Shown piece by piece: positions 15,046-22,645 of a stretch of 22,679 bases of DNA. A program made the translations under genes and the position numbers. Within the stretch, counting starts at the first letter, position 1. Every line of letters starts with the position of its first letter. The notes under the pieces were generated by a model. It was not told the DNA's origin. It saw only the letters and a program-made list of their open reading frames with translations, and searched no databases. Location: contig JAAXHE010000296.1 in the NCBI GenBank assembly GCA_012271065.1, positions 1-22,679 on the forward strand, in the 5' to 3' direction. This DNA comes from Candidatus Latescibacterota bacterium (lineage in GTDB: Bacteria; Latescibacterota; UBA2968; GCA-2709665).

Positions 15046-16943
15046 TGTCGCACGTTATCATCGGTACGGCAGGTCATATCGATCACGGCAAAACCGCGCT
15101 GATCAAGGCGCTTACGGGTATCGATACGGATACGCTCCCGCAGGAGAAGGATCGGGGGGTCACAATCGATATCGGATTCGCATACTGGAAGGACCAGGTC
15201 ACCATCATCGACGTTCCCGGTCACGAACGGTTTGTGAAGAATATGGTGACGGGTGTCTGCTCGGTGGATCTCGCACTGTTTGTGGTTGCGGCCGACGACG
15301 GGGCCATGCCCCAGACACGGGAACATCTGGGAATCCTGAACTTTCTGGGCGTGCGGCGGGGTGTCGTGGCGCTGAACAAGGTGGATTTGGTGGAGCCTGA
15401 CTGGGCGGAACTGGTGGAGGAGGACCTGCGCGATCTGTTCAAAGGCACGTTTCTGGACGGCGCGCCGATCGTGCCCGTGTCCGCTGCGACCGGCGAAGGG
15501 ATAGAGACACTCCGGACACTGCTGGAGGAAGAAATCGGGAAGGTGGAGACGCGCCCTGACGGCGGTGTGTTCCGTCTGCCGGTGGATCGGGTGTTTTCCG
15601 TCAGGGGATTCGGTACGGTCGTGACCGGCACGGTACTGTCCGGCCAGGTACGGGTGAAGGACGTCGTGATGCTGCAGCCGGCAGACCAGGCTGTTCGGGT
15701 GCGCGGCGTGCAGGTGCACGGCAGGGGCGTGGAAACCGCCCTTGTCGGCCACCGGGCGGCGGTCAATCTGGCCGATGTCGAGGTGGATCAGGTTGCGCGG
15801 GGCGATCTTCTTGCGCAGCAGGGTTATTTCAGTTCCACCTACATGCTCGACGCGCGGCTGCGGCTGCTGAAGGATGCGCCGGCGTCGCTGAAGAACCGGG
15901 CGCGGGTGCATCTTCACCTCGGTCCGCGAGACGTGCTGGCGCGCGTGGTTCTCCTCGAAGCCGACGAATTGCGCCCCGGCGAATCTCAGCTCGTGCAGTT
16001 TCGCCTGGAAGGACGCGGCGTGGCCGCCCGGGGCGACCGATTCGTGATCCGGCGTTATTCGCCCGTGCAGACACTGGGCGGCGGGGTGGTGCTGGATGCG
16101 CAGCCGGTCAAGCATCGCCGCTTCAGGGAGGATACGCTGGAACGACTGCGCGGGTCCGAAGTTGAGGATCCGACCCGGGTATTGGGCCTTCGCCTGAAAG
16201 CGGCGGGATTCCGGGCCAATTCCGCCCGGGACCTTGCGGCGGCGCTGGGGTTGTCTCTGTCCGAGACCAACGACCGGCTGCAGGGTCTGCTGGATGACGG
16301 TGAAGCATTCGGCTTTCGCCACGCGGGAGAGGCCGTATACGTCCATACGGATTCGTGGCAGTCCCTGCTCACACGGATTACGGAAGCGTTGTCGACCTAC
16401 CACCAGGCCAATCCTCTCAGGGCAGGGGTTTCACATAATGAACTCCGTCCGCGGGTGGAGGGAAAGCCGCCTGCCGGCTTCTTCGAGCACGCAATCGACC
16501 ATCTGCTCTCAGAGAAGGTATTGGCATCCGTTGGTCCCCTGCTGCGGCTGGCCGAACACCGGATCCGGTTCTCGGAGGATCAGGGCCGGATCAGAGAGGA
16601 AATTCTGGATCTTCTGAGGGCGGCGCGGGCGGCTCCTCCAGATCTGAACGAGATTGGCGTACACCTGGCGCAGGACGCCGCCGAAGTTCACGCTGTCGCG
16701 GCCGCCATGCAGGCGATGGGGGAGATCGTAAGGCTCGACGAGAATCTGGTGTTTTTGCCGCGCACGCTCGAGGAGATTGAGCAGGGGCTCGACGGTTACT
16801 TGCAGCGAAACCGGGAAATGAGTGTTTCGGCTTTCCGCGACCTGGTGGGAACCACGCGCAAATACGCCGTTCCACTGTTGAACTATTTCGACAACAAGGG
16901 CGTCACCGTGAGAAAGGGGGACGTCCGGGTCCTTTCCGGGTAG
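15045..16943 (+). CDS. selB: Selenocysteine-specific elongation factor
   Basis: The 632-residue protein starts [20 protein letters not shown] and carries all GTPase motifs. These are G1 GHIDHGKT, the G2 region [14 protein letters not shown]3 [13 protein letters not shown]4 NKVD, and G5 SAATGEGI. A beta-barrel domain II ([20 protein letters not shown]) and domain III ([19 protein letters not shown]) follow, then a long C-terminal winged-helix region (about 370-632) of the kind that binds SECIS hairpins in mRNA. SelB delivers Sec-tRNA(Sec) to the ribosome at UGA codons. The ATG at 15045 overlaps the selA TGA (TGATG). The frame is open further upstream, but this start gives the canonical SelB N-terminus. 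Confidence 0.97.
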   Translation: MSHVIIGTAGHIDHGKTALIKALTGIDTDTLPQEKDRGVTIDIGFAYWKDQVTIIDVPGHERFVKNMVTGVCSVDLALFVVAADDGAMPQTREHLGILNFLGVRRGVVALNKVDLVEPDWAELVEEDLRDLFKGTFLDGAPIVPVSAATGEGIETLRTLLEEEIGKVETRPDGGVFRLPVDRVFSVRGFGTVVTGTVLSGQVRVKDVVMLQPADQAVRVRGVQVHGRGVETALVGHRAAVNLADVEVDQVARGDLLAQQGYFSSTYMLDARLRLLKDAPASLKNRARVHLHLGPRDVLARVVLLEADELRPGESQLVQFRLEGRGVAARGDRFVIRRYSPVQTLGGGVVLDAQPVKHRRFREDTLERLRGSEVEDPTRVLGLRLKAAGFRANSARDLAAALGLSLSETNDRLQGLLDDGEAFGFRHAGEAVYVHTDSWQSLLTRITEALSTYHQANPLRAGVSHNELRPRVEGKPPAGFFEHAIDHLLSEKVLASVGPLLRLAEHRIRFSEDQGRIREEILDLLRAARAAPPDLNEIGVHLAQDAAEVHAVAAAMQAMGEIVRLDENLVFLPRTLEEIEQGLDGYLQRNREMSVSAFRDLVGTTRKYAVPLLNYFDNKGVTVRKGDVRVLSG

Positions 16944-17072
16944 ATATTGGTGCCAGCCAGGGGATCGTGTCGATCGACATTGCGCGGCTTTCAACGGCAT
17001 TTAGTCTTCCGGACGCGGCCTATCCTGCAAAGCAACCGGATAACGGGATTGCCGAAAGCCTGCTCTTTGTGC

Positions 17073-17170
17073 GGGAGTGGATGGGGCACTGGTGGCCCTC
17101 GCGGGCTTCAAACCCGTTGCGGCGTGCTAATCACACGCTGGGTGGGTTCGATTCCCACACATTCCCGCCA
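17073..17170 (+). tRNA. selC: tRNA-Sec (anticodon UCA)
   Basis: The gene folds as a bacterial tRNA-Sec. The acceptor arm has 8 positions, GGGAGTGG (17073-17080) against ACATTCCC (17159-17166), with a G-T pair at position 5 and a G-A mismatch at pair 8. The D arm is about 17083-17099. The anticodon stem GCGGG/CCCGT holds loop CTTCAAA (17106-17112) with anticodon TCA at 17108-17110. A long variable arm has a 5-bp stem GCGTG/CACGC (17122-17126 and 17134-17138). The T stem GTGGG/CCCAC encloses TTCGATT, then the discriminator G and an encoded CCA (17168-17170). The 8+5 acceptor/T geometry and UCA anticodon are diagnostic. It lies just downstream of selB. Confidence 0.97.
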
Positions 17171-17179
17171 TTATCGGAA

Positions 17180-17209
17180 GCGGAGGTCTCACACGGGGCC
17201 TCCGCTTTT
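17180..17209 (+). terminator. Intrinsic terminator after selC
   Basis: GCGGAGG (17180-17186) and CCTCCGC (17199-17205) form a 7-bp stem with a 12-nt loop, followed by TTTT, 10 bp after the CCA end of tRNA-Sec. Confidence 0.8.
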
Positions 17210-17221
17210 GTTAACCAGACG

Positions 17222-17250
17222 TTGACAAAGATGATGCGCCGATGTAACTT
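17222..17250 (+). promoter_or_regulatory. Candidate promoter of the 17395-20911 gene group
   Basis: A perfect TTGACA (17222-17227), 17 bp, TAACTTCG (core 17245-17250), just after the selC terminator. The 5' leader from about 17257 would contain the entire compact repeat (17312-17380). Confidence 0.45.
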
Positions 17251-17311
17251 CGCAGTCAGAATTCCGAAACGCAGATTTCCCGCAGACGGTACAGAGCCGA
17301 CGCGCATATAA

Positions 17312-17380
17312 CAGTCCGTTGATAAAGTCGCTCTGCAGGCGAGGCCGGCCGTAGACCGGATGGGCTTTTTCAACGGACTG
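17312..17380 (+). repeat. Compact complete copy of the CAGTCCGTTGA palindromic repeat
   Basis: This 69-bp imperfect palindrome starts CAGTCCGTTGATAAAGTCGC and ends CTTTTTCAACGGACTG. The outer 15 bases pair with one mismatch and the inner part contains GGCCGGCC. It is 14 bp from the ATG of the S1/P1-like gene and 2 bp from its AAGGGG ribosome site, so a hairpin here could affect translation. The left 34 bases after CA are identical to those at 22646-22679. Confidence 0.85.
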
Positions 17381-17394
17381 GTAAGGGGTGCCAG

Positions 17395-18288
17395 ATGGCG
17401 AGATGGGCTGTCGTACTGGTATTGGTCGTCCTGAATGCGAACGCCGCCCAGGGATGGTGGGTCCGCGGGCACGGCATCGTCACCAGAGCTGCGGTCGCCT
17501 CGCTTCCGGAGCGGATGCCGGGCTTCTTTCGCGCCGGAGGAGACGCGATCGCACACTATGTTTGGGACCCCGACCTGGCAAGGAATCGTGGAACGCCGAT
17601 TTTGCGCCGCGCCGAAGTTCCCGAACACTATTTCAATCCGGAACGACTGACGGAAGCTTCGCTGCCGGCTGATCGCAATGGGTTGCTTGAGTCTTGCGCA
17701 AAGCAGGGCATCGCGCCGGACAAGGTCGGTTTCCTGCCTTATTCGGTAGCCGAGTGGACGCAGAGGCTGGCAGTGGCTTTTGCAGAGCACAGGCGCTGGC
17801 CAGACAATCGCCACATCAGACAAAAGTGTCTGATGTACGCCGGTTTTGTCGCGAATTACGCCCAGGACCTCTGCCAGCCGCTGCACGTGACAATGTACTT
17901 CAACGGCCGGCCCGGTCCGGACGGCGCCATTCAACCCAGCGGCATACACTACAAGGTGGACGATCTGATCCGCAGGATCGACCCCGCACCCGGGGCTCTG
18001 GCATCAGGTCAAAAACCCGTCGTGTTGGACAGCCTGATGTCCGGAATTGCCGCACAGATTGAAAACAGCAGGTCGCTCCTGGACGCCGTATATGGCCTGG
18101 AGGGTCGATTGCCGCCCGCGGGTGAGGGCGAGTGGACGCCGGCTCCCGACGTCGTGGCATTCGGTATGGAGCGTGCTCGCGAAGCGGTGATGTTTACCGC
18201 GTCGCTTTACCTGACGGCCTGGCATTTGTCCGAAGGCCTGGAATTCGAGGATTGGGTGGTTCGGGCGGACTCGCGGGATACAGAGTGA
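17395..18288 (+). CDS. S1/P1 nuclease / zinc-dependent phospholipase C-like exported protein
   Basis: The 297-residue protein has a signal peptide (MARWAVVLVLVVLNANAAQG), predicted to be cut before Trp21. This would expose WWVRGH, matching the N-terminal Trp1 and His6 zinc ligands of P1 nuclease. Other ligand positions can be aligned: Asp58 or Asp60 (D45), His78 in EHYF (H60), Asp158 and His164 in AQDLCQPLH (D120, H126), and His185 and Asp189 in IHYKVDDL (H149, D153). The residue aligned with H116 is Asn154 (NYAQD instead of HxxxD), a loss of one Zn ligand. Family members cleave nucleic acid or phospholipid esters outside the cytoplasm. AAGGGG at 17383-17388 is 6 nt before the ATG. It leads a likely operon with a sulfatase-fold gene 54 bp downstream. 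Activity with Asn154 is uncertain. Confidence 0.78.
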   Translation: MARWAVVLVLVVLNANAAQGWWVRGHGIVTRAAVASLPERMPGFFRAGGDAIAHYVWDPDLARNRGTPILRRAEVPEHYFNPERLTEASLPADRNGLLESCAKQGIAPDKVGFLPYSVAEWTQRLAVAFAEHRRWPDNRHIRQKCLMYAGFVANYAQDLCQPLHVTMYFNGRPGPDGAIQPSGIHYKVDDLIRRIDPAPGALASGQKPVVLDSLMSGIAAQIENSRSLLDAVYGLEGRLPPAGEGEWTPAPDVVAFGMERAREAVMFTASLYLTAWHLSEGLEFEDWVVRADSRDTE

Positions 18289-18342
18289 GAAAAACGTCAA
18301 AGGGTTACTTCGAATGTCCGGACCTACCGTAAAGGCGTGCGG

Positions 18343-19662
18343 ATGAATTTCCTGATGATAGCCGTCGACAGCCTGCGAGCGGACCGGCTCGGATGCTACG
18401 GATACGACCGGCCCACCACGCCGTTCATCGATGCGGTTGCGGGTCGCTCGGCGGTGTTCGAGAACTGCTATGCGCCGTCCATACCCACGCAACCCTCGTT
18501 TACGTGCCTGTTCACCGGACAGTGGCCCACCACGCATGGGATCGTAGCGCACCGGGGACGCTGGTCCCTGGGCGAGACCGCGCCTTTTCTGCCTGAATTC
18601 CTGCAGCGGGCCGGCTACGCCACGGCGGCGGTGGACAATCTCGCGGAGCATCACAAGCCCTGGTTTTCCCGGGGGTTCGACGTCTGCCTGAATCCGAGGG
18701 AAGCGGGAAGTTATCCCGAGTGCTTTCGGTTCAACGAGCTGGCCCTCGAGTGGCTGAATGCCCGCGACCGCGAGCCGTTCTTTCTCTTCGTACACTATTG
18801 GGATCCCCACACGCCGTACATGCCTCCCAAGGCGTACAGAGACCTTTTTTACTCCAGGGATCCTACGGTGGAAAACAGGGGCAGCCTGGACGAATTCTAC
18901 CAGCGGCCCCTGAGAAGCTGGTGGACGTCCGGCTGGCTGGGGCGGATGGCGTCCGAGTGGCCGGATGCGGCGGGCGCGCAGATCACCGACATCGAATTTG
19001 TACGGAGCCAGTACGACGCCGAGGTGAGATGCGTGGACGATGGAATCCGGGAATTGCTGGGGGCGCTTGAGGACCTGGGTATCGCGGAGGAAACGGCGGT
19101 GTTCATATTCAGCGACCACGGCGAGGAACTGGGTGAGCACCGGATCTACTTCGATCACCATGGATTGTACGAGAGCGATATACGGGTTCCGCTGATTGTG
19201 CGGTGGCCGGTGGCTGAGTTCAATGGAAGCCGCATCCGGTCCCTGGCTCAACTCACGGATATCGCTCCGACGGTGCTGGCAGGCGCCGGGCTGCCGGCCC
19301 CGCGCAGGATGGACGGGCGTTCGCTGCTCCCGTTCATACGCGGCGGATCGGATCGGGAAGAAGGGGAGCTTTTTCTTTCCCAGGAATGCACCTGGATGGC
19401 CAAATGGGCCGTGTGCAAGGGCGGGTGGAAGCTGATCGCCGCACTCCAGCCGGACTTTTACGGCAATCCCATGCGAGAGCTGTATGACCTTAACAACGAT
19501 CCTTCGGAGCAGCGGAACCTGGCGCTGGAACTTCCCGAAAAGACGCGGGAGATGGGTGAAGTTCTGGCCTCGGAATTGTCCCGGCGGCTGGCTCAGGTCG
19601 GAAGGACCGTAGACCCCGTTGAAGCGCATGGTATTACGCTAGGCAGGGAGATGTTCGCTTGA
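18343..19662 (+). CDS. Sulfatase-fold hydrolase/transferase with Thr at the FGly position
   Basis: The 439-residue protein starts MNFLMIAVDSLRADRLGCYG, with the first metal Asp in AVDSLRAD. Then come TPFIDAVAGRSAVFENCYAP, SIPTQPSFTCLFTGQ, YWDPHTPYMPP, FSDHGEELGEHRIYFDHHG (metal Asp and His), DIAPTVLAGAGLP, and ELYDLNNDPSEQRNL, all sulfatase landmarks. The FGly core C/S-x-P-x-R is T49-Q-P-S-F53, with neither the Cys/Ser nor the Arg. T-x-PS-F/TG-type motifs occur in superfamily members that use Thr directly, such as phosphoglycerol transferases and phosphodiesterases, so sulfatase activity by FGly is unlikely. A GTG at 18337 is in frame, but AAAGG at 18331-18335 suits the ATG at 18343 better. 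No signal peptide is visible. It lies within the 17395-20911 plus-strand group. Confidence 0.85.
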   Translation: MNFLMIAVDSLRADRLGCYGYDRPTTPFIDAVAGRSAVFENCYAPSIPTQPSFTCLFTGQWPTTHGIVAHRGRWSLGETAPFLPEFLQRAGYATAAVDNLAEHHKPWFSRGFDVCLNPREAGSYPECFRFNELALEWLNARDREPFFLFVHYWDPHTPYMPPKAYRDLFYSRDPTVENRGSLDEFYQRPLRSWWTSGWLGRMASEWPDAAGAQITDIEFVRSQYDAEVRCVDDGIRELLGALEDLGIAEETAVFIFSDHGEELGEHRIYFDHHGLYESDIRVPLIVRWPVAEFNGSRIRSLAQLTDIAPTVLAGAGLPAPRRMDGRSLLPFIRGGSDREEGELFLSQECTWMAKWAVCKGGWKLIAALQPDFYGNPMRELYDLNNDPSEQRNLALELPEKTREMGEVLASELSRRLAQVGRTVDPVEAHGITLGREMFA

Positions 19663-19705
19663 ATCCCGCGATTGTCGAGGTGGCTGGTTTATAGGGTGAA
19701 CCTTC

Positions 19706-20443
19706 ATGCGCGACTACAATAACGTCGTCAGGCGCACCGAGGCGCTTTCACCGCGGGGCGTCGGAATCGATGTGTTGGACCGGATAAACGGCCTTCCTGT
19801 CTATTGTGCAACCTCCGGCAATGACCCGAAGCTGCCCGCGATCTACATCAACGGTGGAACCCACGGTGACGAACCGGCAGGAACCGAGGGGGCACTGGCA
19901 TTTCTCGAGTCGAGCTGCGCGAAATGGCTGGATCGGTTCCGATTTTTCGTGATACCCTGCCTGAATCCCTACGGATATGTTCACAATACCCGGTCGAATG
20001 CGCAAGACGTGGACATCAACTGGGCATTTCTTCGTGACGATGTACCGGAGATCGGACTTTTAAAGCGATTTATTCGAGGGAGGAAGTTCGCGGCGGTCAT
20101 GGATCTGCACGAAGACTGGGAGAGCCCCGGGTACTATCTTTACGAACAGGTTCGCGGACTGGCGCCAGCGGGACCTCCGATTACGAAACAGGTCTCAAGG
20201 GTCTGTCCGCTGAATACGCAAACGACGATCGAGGGTGAAACCGCGTTGAACGGCGTGATCTTCCCAAATCTGCAGGTGGAAAAGCGGCGTCTTGGCGGCG
20301 GCGTGCCGATCGTGTTGTTCAAACAGTCGTATACCGATCGTCTGATTACCTCGGAGACGCCGTCGACGATGGCAATGGATGTAAGGGTCCAGGCGCATCT
20401 GGCGGCGCTGGAAACGATGCTCGAAGTGCATTCGAGAGGATAG
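19706..20443 (+). CDS. M14-family zinc carboxypeptidase-like protein
   Basis: The 245-residue protein carries the M14 zinc motif H-x-x-E in INGGTHGDEPAGTEG (His53, Glu56) and the third ligand His135 in VMDLHEDWES. LNPYGYVHNTRSNAQDVDINW is the usual N-P-x-G segment, containing Arg96 and a DINW variant of the conserved DLNR. A TSETPSTMAMD segment near the C terminus probably supplies the catalytic Glu. The family includes carboxypeptidases, succinylglutamate desuccinylases and amidohydrolases of N-acyl amino acids; this compact form resembles the succinylglutamate desuccinylase/aspartoacylase or small cytosolic carboxypeptidase types. The substrate is unknown. AGGGTG precedes the ATG by about 8 nt. 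It lies 43 bp after the sulfatase-fold gene and 3 bp before the DUF309 gene, so co-transcription is likely. Confidence 0.8.
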   Translation: MRDYNNVVRRTEALSPRGVGIDVLDRINGLPVYCATSGNDPKLPAIYINGGTHGDEPAGTEGALAFLESSCAKWLDRFRFFVIPCLNPYGYVHNTRSNAQDVDINWAFLRDDVPEIGLLKRFIRGRKFAAVMDLHEDWESPGYYLYEQVRGLAPAGPPITKQVSRVCPLNTQTTIEGETALNGVIFPNLQVEKRRLGGGVPIVLFKQSYTDRLITSETPSTMAMDVRVQAHLAALETMLEVHSRG

Positions 20444-20446
20444 CGC

Positions 20447-20911
20447 GTGCGAGGTTCCGACCTGAAATCGGCGCGGATGAAGCAGGCATACCTCATCAAT
20501 TCAGCCGACGTGGTTGAACCCGCGATGTCGGTTGAGGACTGGGCGGACTTCGAAAGAGGCGTAGCGCTCTTCAACTGCCGCGAGCACTGGGAGAGCCACG
20601 AGGCCTGGGAGCAGGTGTGGCGCAGGCATACCGAACCGAGCCGGATTTTCTTTCAGGGCCTGATCCAGCTTGACGCGGCGTACCATCAGCTTCGACGCGG
20701 GATTTATCACGGGGCGGTGAAGCACTATAACAACGCATACTTCAAATTGAAACAGTTTCCCGGCCGGTTTCTGGGTGTGGATGTCGTTGCGCTCAGGCGG
20801 AAAATAGAATGCGGGAGGGTGGAGGTGGAGCGTCTGGGACCGGGAAGAATGGGTGAATTCCCCGAAGAACTGGTGGCGAAGGTAATATACAATCGGCCAC
20901 AGGTCGGTTGA
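20447..20911 (+). CDS. DUF309 family protein
   Basis: The 154-residue protein contains the DUF309 signature: FERGVALFNCREHWESHEAWEQVWRR (His51 and Glu52 in the HE pair), FFQGLIQLDAAYHQLRRGIYHGAVKHYNNA, and a following L-x-x-FPGRFLGVDV. DUF309 proteins are small all-helical proteins of unknown function, and the conserved HE and Q residues suggest an active or binding site. The start is GTG at 20447, supported by GAGAGGA at 20434-20440, 6 nt upstream. An internal ATG at 20477 has no comparable site. It begins 3 bp after the stop codon of the M14 gene, consistent with coupled translation. Confidence 0.85.
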   Translation: MRGSDLKSARMKQAYLINSADVVEPAMSVEDWADFERGVALFNCREHWESHEAWEQVWRRHTEPSRIFFQGLIQLDAAYHQLRRGIYHGAVKHYNNAYFKLKQFPGRFLGVDVVALRRKIECGRVEVERLGPGRMGEFPEELVAKVIYNRPQVG

Positions 20912-20986
20912 GCGACCCGAGGAGCGGCATTTGCGGATTTCCTTGCCGCCCGTCGCCAGGTTCGTTCGTTAAACTGGAATCCCATG

Positions 20987-21022
20987 AAAAAAGGAGCCCC
21001 GGACGCCGATGTCCGGGGCTCC
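20987..21022 (-). terminator. Intrinsic terminator of the KorB-CBS gene
   Basis: GGAGCCCCGGAC (20993-21004) and GTCCGGGGCTCC (21011-21022) form a perfect 12-bp stem with a 6-nt loop. On the minus strand it is followed by TTTTTT (complement of 20987-20992), about 30 bp after the stop codon at 21051. The plus strand has no T-tract after the stem. Confidence 0.9.
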
Positions 21023-21050
21023 TCCAGGTTAGTCTGACGGGGCGCCGCAA

Positions 21051-22610
21051 TCAGCTGCCGTTTGCGCCATTTTCATAAAGCTGAGCGAAAAATTCGAGAG
21101 CCGCCCTGAACGAGATCACCTTGACGACCCTGCCGCTGTGGTCGACAACCGGGATATGCCGGTAGCCGTGCAGGTCCATGAGGTGCAGCGCGTACCCGAT
21201 CGGGTCAGACAATCTCATGGTCGTGGGATTGGGCGTCATCACGTCTTCGACGGGAGTCGTTGCGAGGTCCATGTCGTTGCCGACGACTTTGACGAAGAAG
21301 TCACCCTCGGCCAGGATACCCTGAAGCGTCACGCCGTCTTCGGAAACCAGCAGGCAGCCGGCTTCTTTTTCCTCCATCAGCGCCATGGCTTCCAGCACCG
21401 AGGCGCCGGGCGCGATGAATTCCGGGAGATGGAGCGCTACCGTGGAGATGGGATCGATGACCAGACGCTCGAATTCGCCCTTCGGGTCTATTGGATCCTC
21501 TCCGCCGATTCCAGGTATTATATCCGGGATATCCGTCTCGATTTCCTCCTCCACGACGTCACGCTCGGTTGGAATGCTGTCCTCTTCCGAAACGACCCAG
21601 GTATCCGCGGTATGATACAGTGCGGACAGATCGGCTTCCCCCAGTTGATTGACGGCCGCGCGCCCCTGTGCGAGTATTTCCTCTTCGTAGACCGGCCGGT
21701 CCACGCAACGCAGGACGCCTAGCGGCACCGGAAAATCGGGATATTCCATGCGGCTGAGCATGTAGGCCAGCGCGGGCGGATCAGCGGATTCGTCGTGTAC
21801 CAGCAGATCGTCTTCGGATGCGCCGTTCCCGAGCGACACGACTTCCGGACGCAGGTCGTTCATCCGGACACCCTTGTCCAGCTCCTTTCCGAAAATCATC
21901 GGCTGACCGTTTTCGAGAATTAGCGTATTATCGTCCTTGACATCGGCTTCGGTAATGTGGAACCACGCGCCATCGTTGTAGATGTTGCAGTTCTGATAGA
22001 CTTCGACAAACGAGGTGCCTTTGTGGGCGGCCGCCCGGCGGAGCATCTCAGCGAGGTGCTTGGTATTCCTGTCGACGGAACGCGCGACAAAGGTCGCCTC
22101 GGCGCCAATGGCAACGGAGATCGGATTGAAGGACTGCTCTATGGAGCCCATCGGTGACGAATAGGTCTTGTGGCCCGGCAGCGACGTGGGCGAGTACTGC
22201 CCCTTGGTGAGGCCGTAGATGCGATTGTTGAAGAGAATGATGTTCACGTCCACGTTCCTGCGCAGGATATGCAGCAGATGGTTGCCGCCGATGGACAGCC
22301 CGTCGCCGTCTCCGGTGATGACCCACACGTGCAGGTCCGGGTTGGCCACCTTCAGGCCCGAGGCGAGGGTTGGCGCGCGTCCGTGGATGGAATGCACGCC
22401 ATACGTGTTCATATAATACGGAAACCGGCTGGAACAACCGATTCCGGAGATGAAGACAATCTGTTCCCGGGGTATTCCGAGTTCCGGCAACACCCTCTGC
22501 ATCTGTGCCAGAATGGCGTAGTCCCCGCATCCGGGGCACCAGCGGACTTCCTGGTCCGATACGAAATCTTTACGGGTCAGCTGTAATGAATCCAATGCGG
22601 CTTCGGCCAT
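21051..22610 (-). CDS. korB: 2-oxoacid:ferredoxin oxidoreductase beta subunit fused to a CBS-domain pair
   Basis: Residues 1-340 of this 519-residue protein are a KorB-type beta subunit. WCPGCGDY has Cys25 and Cys28, GIGCSSR has Cys59 and NCNIYNDG has Cys208; these four are probable 4Fe-4S ligands. The thiamine-diphosphate motif GDGDGLSIGGN (100-110) ends in ILFNN (125-129). The enzyme oxidises a 2-oxoacid (2-oxoglutarate or pyruvate) with CoA and ferredoxin; an alpha/gamma subunit is needed and is not in view. An acidic linker (about 341-385) leads to two CBS modules, roughly 386-440 and 456-510 (VEDVMTPNPTTMRLSDP, GYRHIPVVDHSGRVVKVIS). Typical KorB proteins are about 280-340 residues without CBS domains. 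CBS pairs bind adenine nucleotides, so allosteric control by energy charge is a reasonable inference. GGAGA lies about 6 nt before the ATG. Confidence 0.9.
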   Translation of the reverse strand: MAEAALDSLQLTRKDFVSDQEVRWCPGCGDYAILAQMQRVLPELGIPREQIVFISGIGCSSRFPYYMNTYGVHSIHGRAPTLASGLKVANPDLHVWVITGDGDGLSIGGNHLLHILRRNVDVNIILFNNRIYGLTKGQYSPTSLPGHKTYSSPMGSIEQSFNPISVAIGAEATFVARSVDRNTKHLAEMLRRAAAHKGTSFVEVYQNCNIYNDGAWFHITEADVKDDNTLILENGQPMIFGKELDKGVRMNDLRPEVVSLGNGASEDDLLVHDESADPPALAYMLSRMEYPDFPVPLGVLRCVDRPVYEEEILAQGRAAVNQLGEADLSALYHTADTWVVSEEDSIPTERDVVEEEIETDIPDIIPGIGGEDPIDPKGEFERLVIDPISTVALHLPEFIAPGASVLEAMALMEEKEAGCLLVSEDGVTLQGILAEGDFFVKVVGNDMDLATTPVEDVMTPNPTTMRLSDPIGYALHLMDLHGYRHIPVVDHSGRVVKVISFRAALEFFAQLYENGANGS

Positions 22611-22645
22611 GGATCGTTCTCCAGATTCAAGGATACGGTCTAAAG

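Noticed and set aside
14805..16403. 532-codon antisense frame opposite selA/selB
   Set aside because: selA and selB are certain; the frame has no family features.
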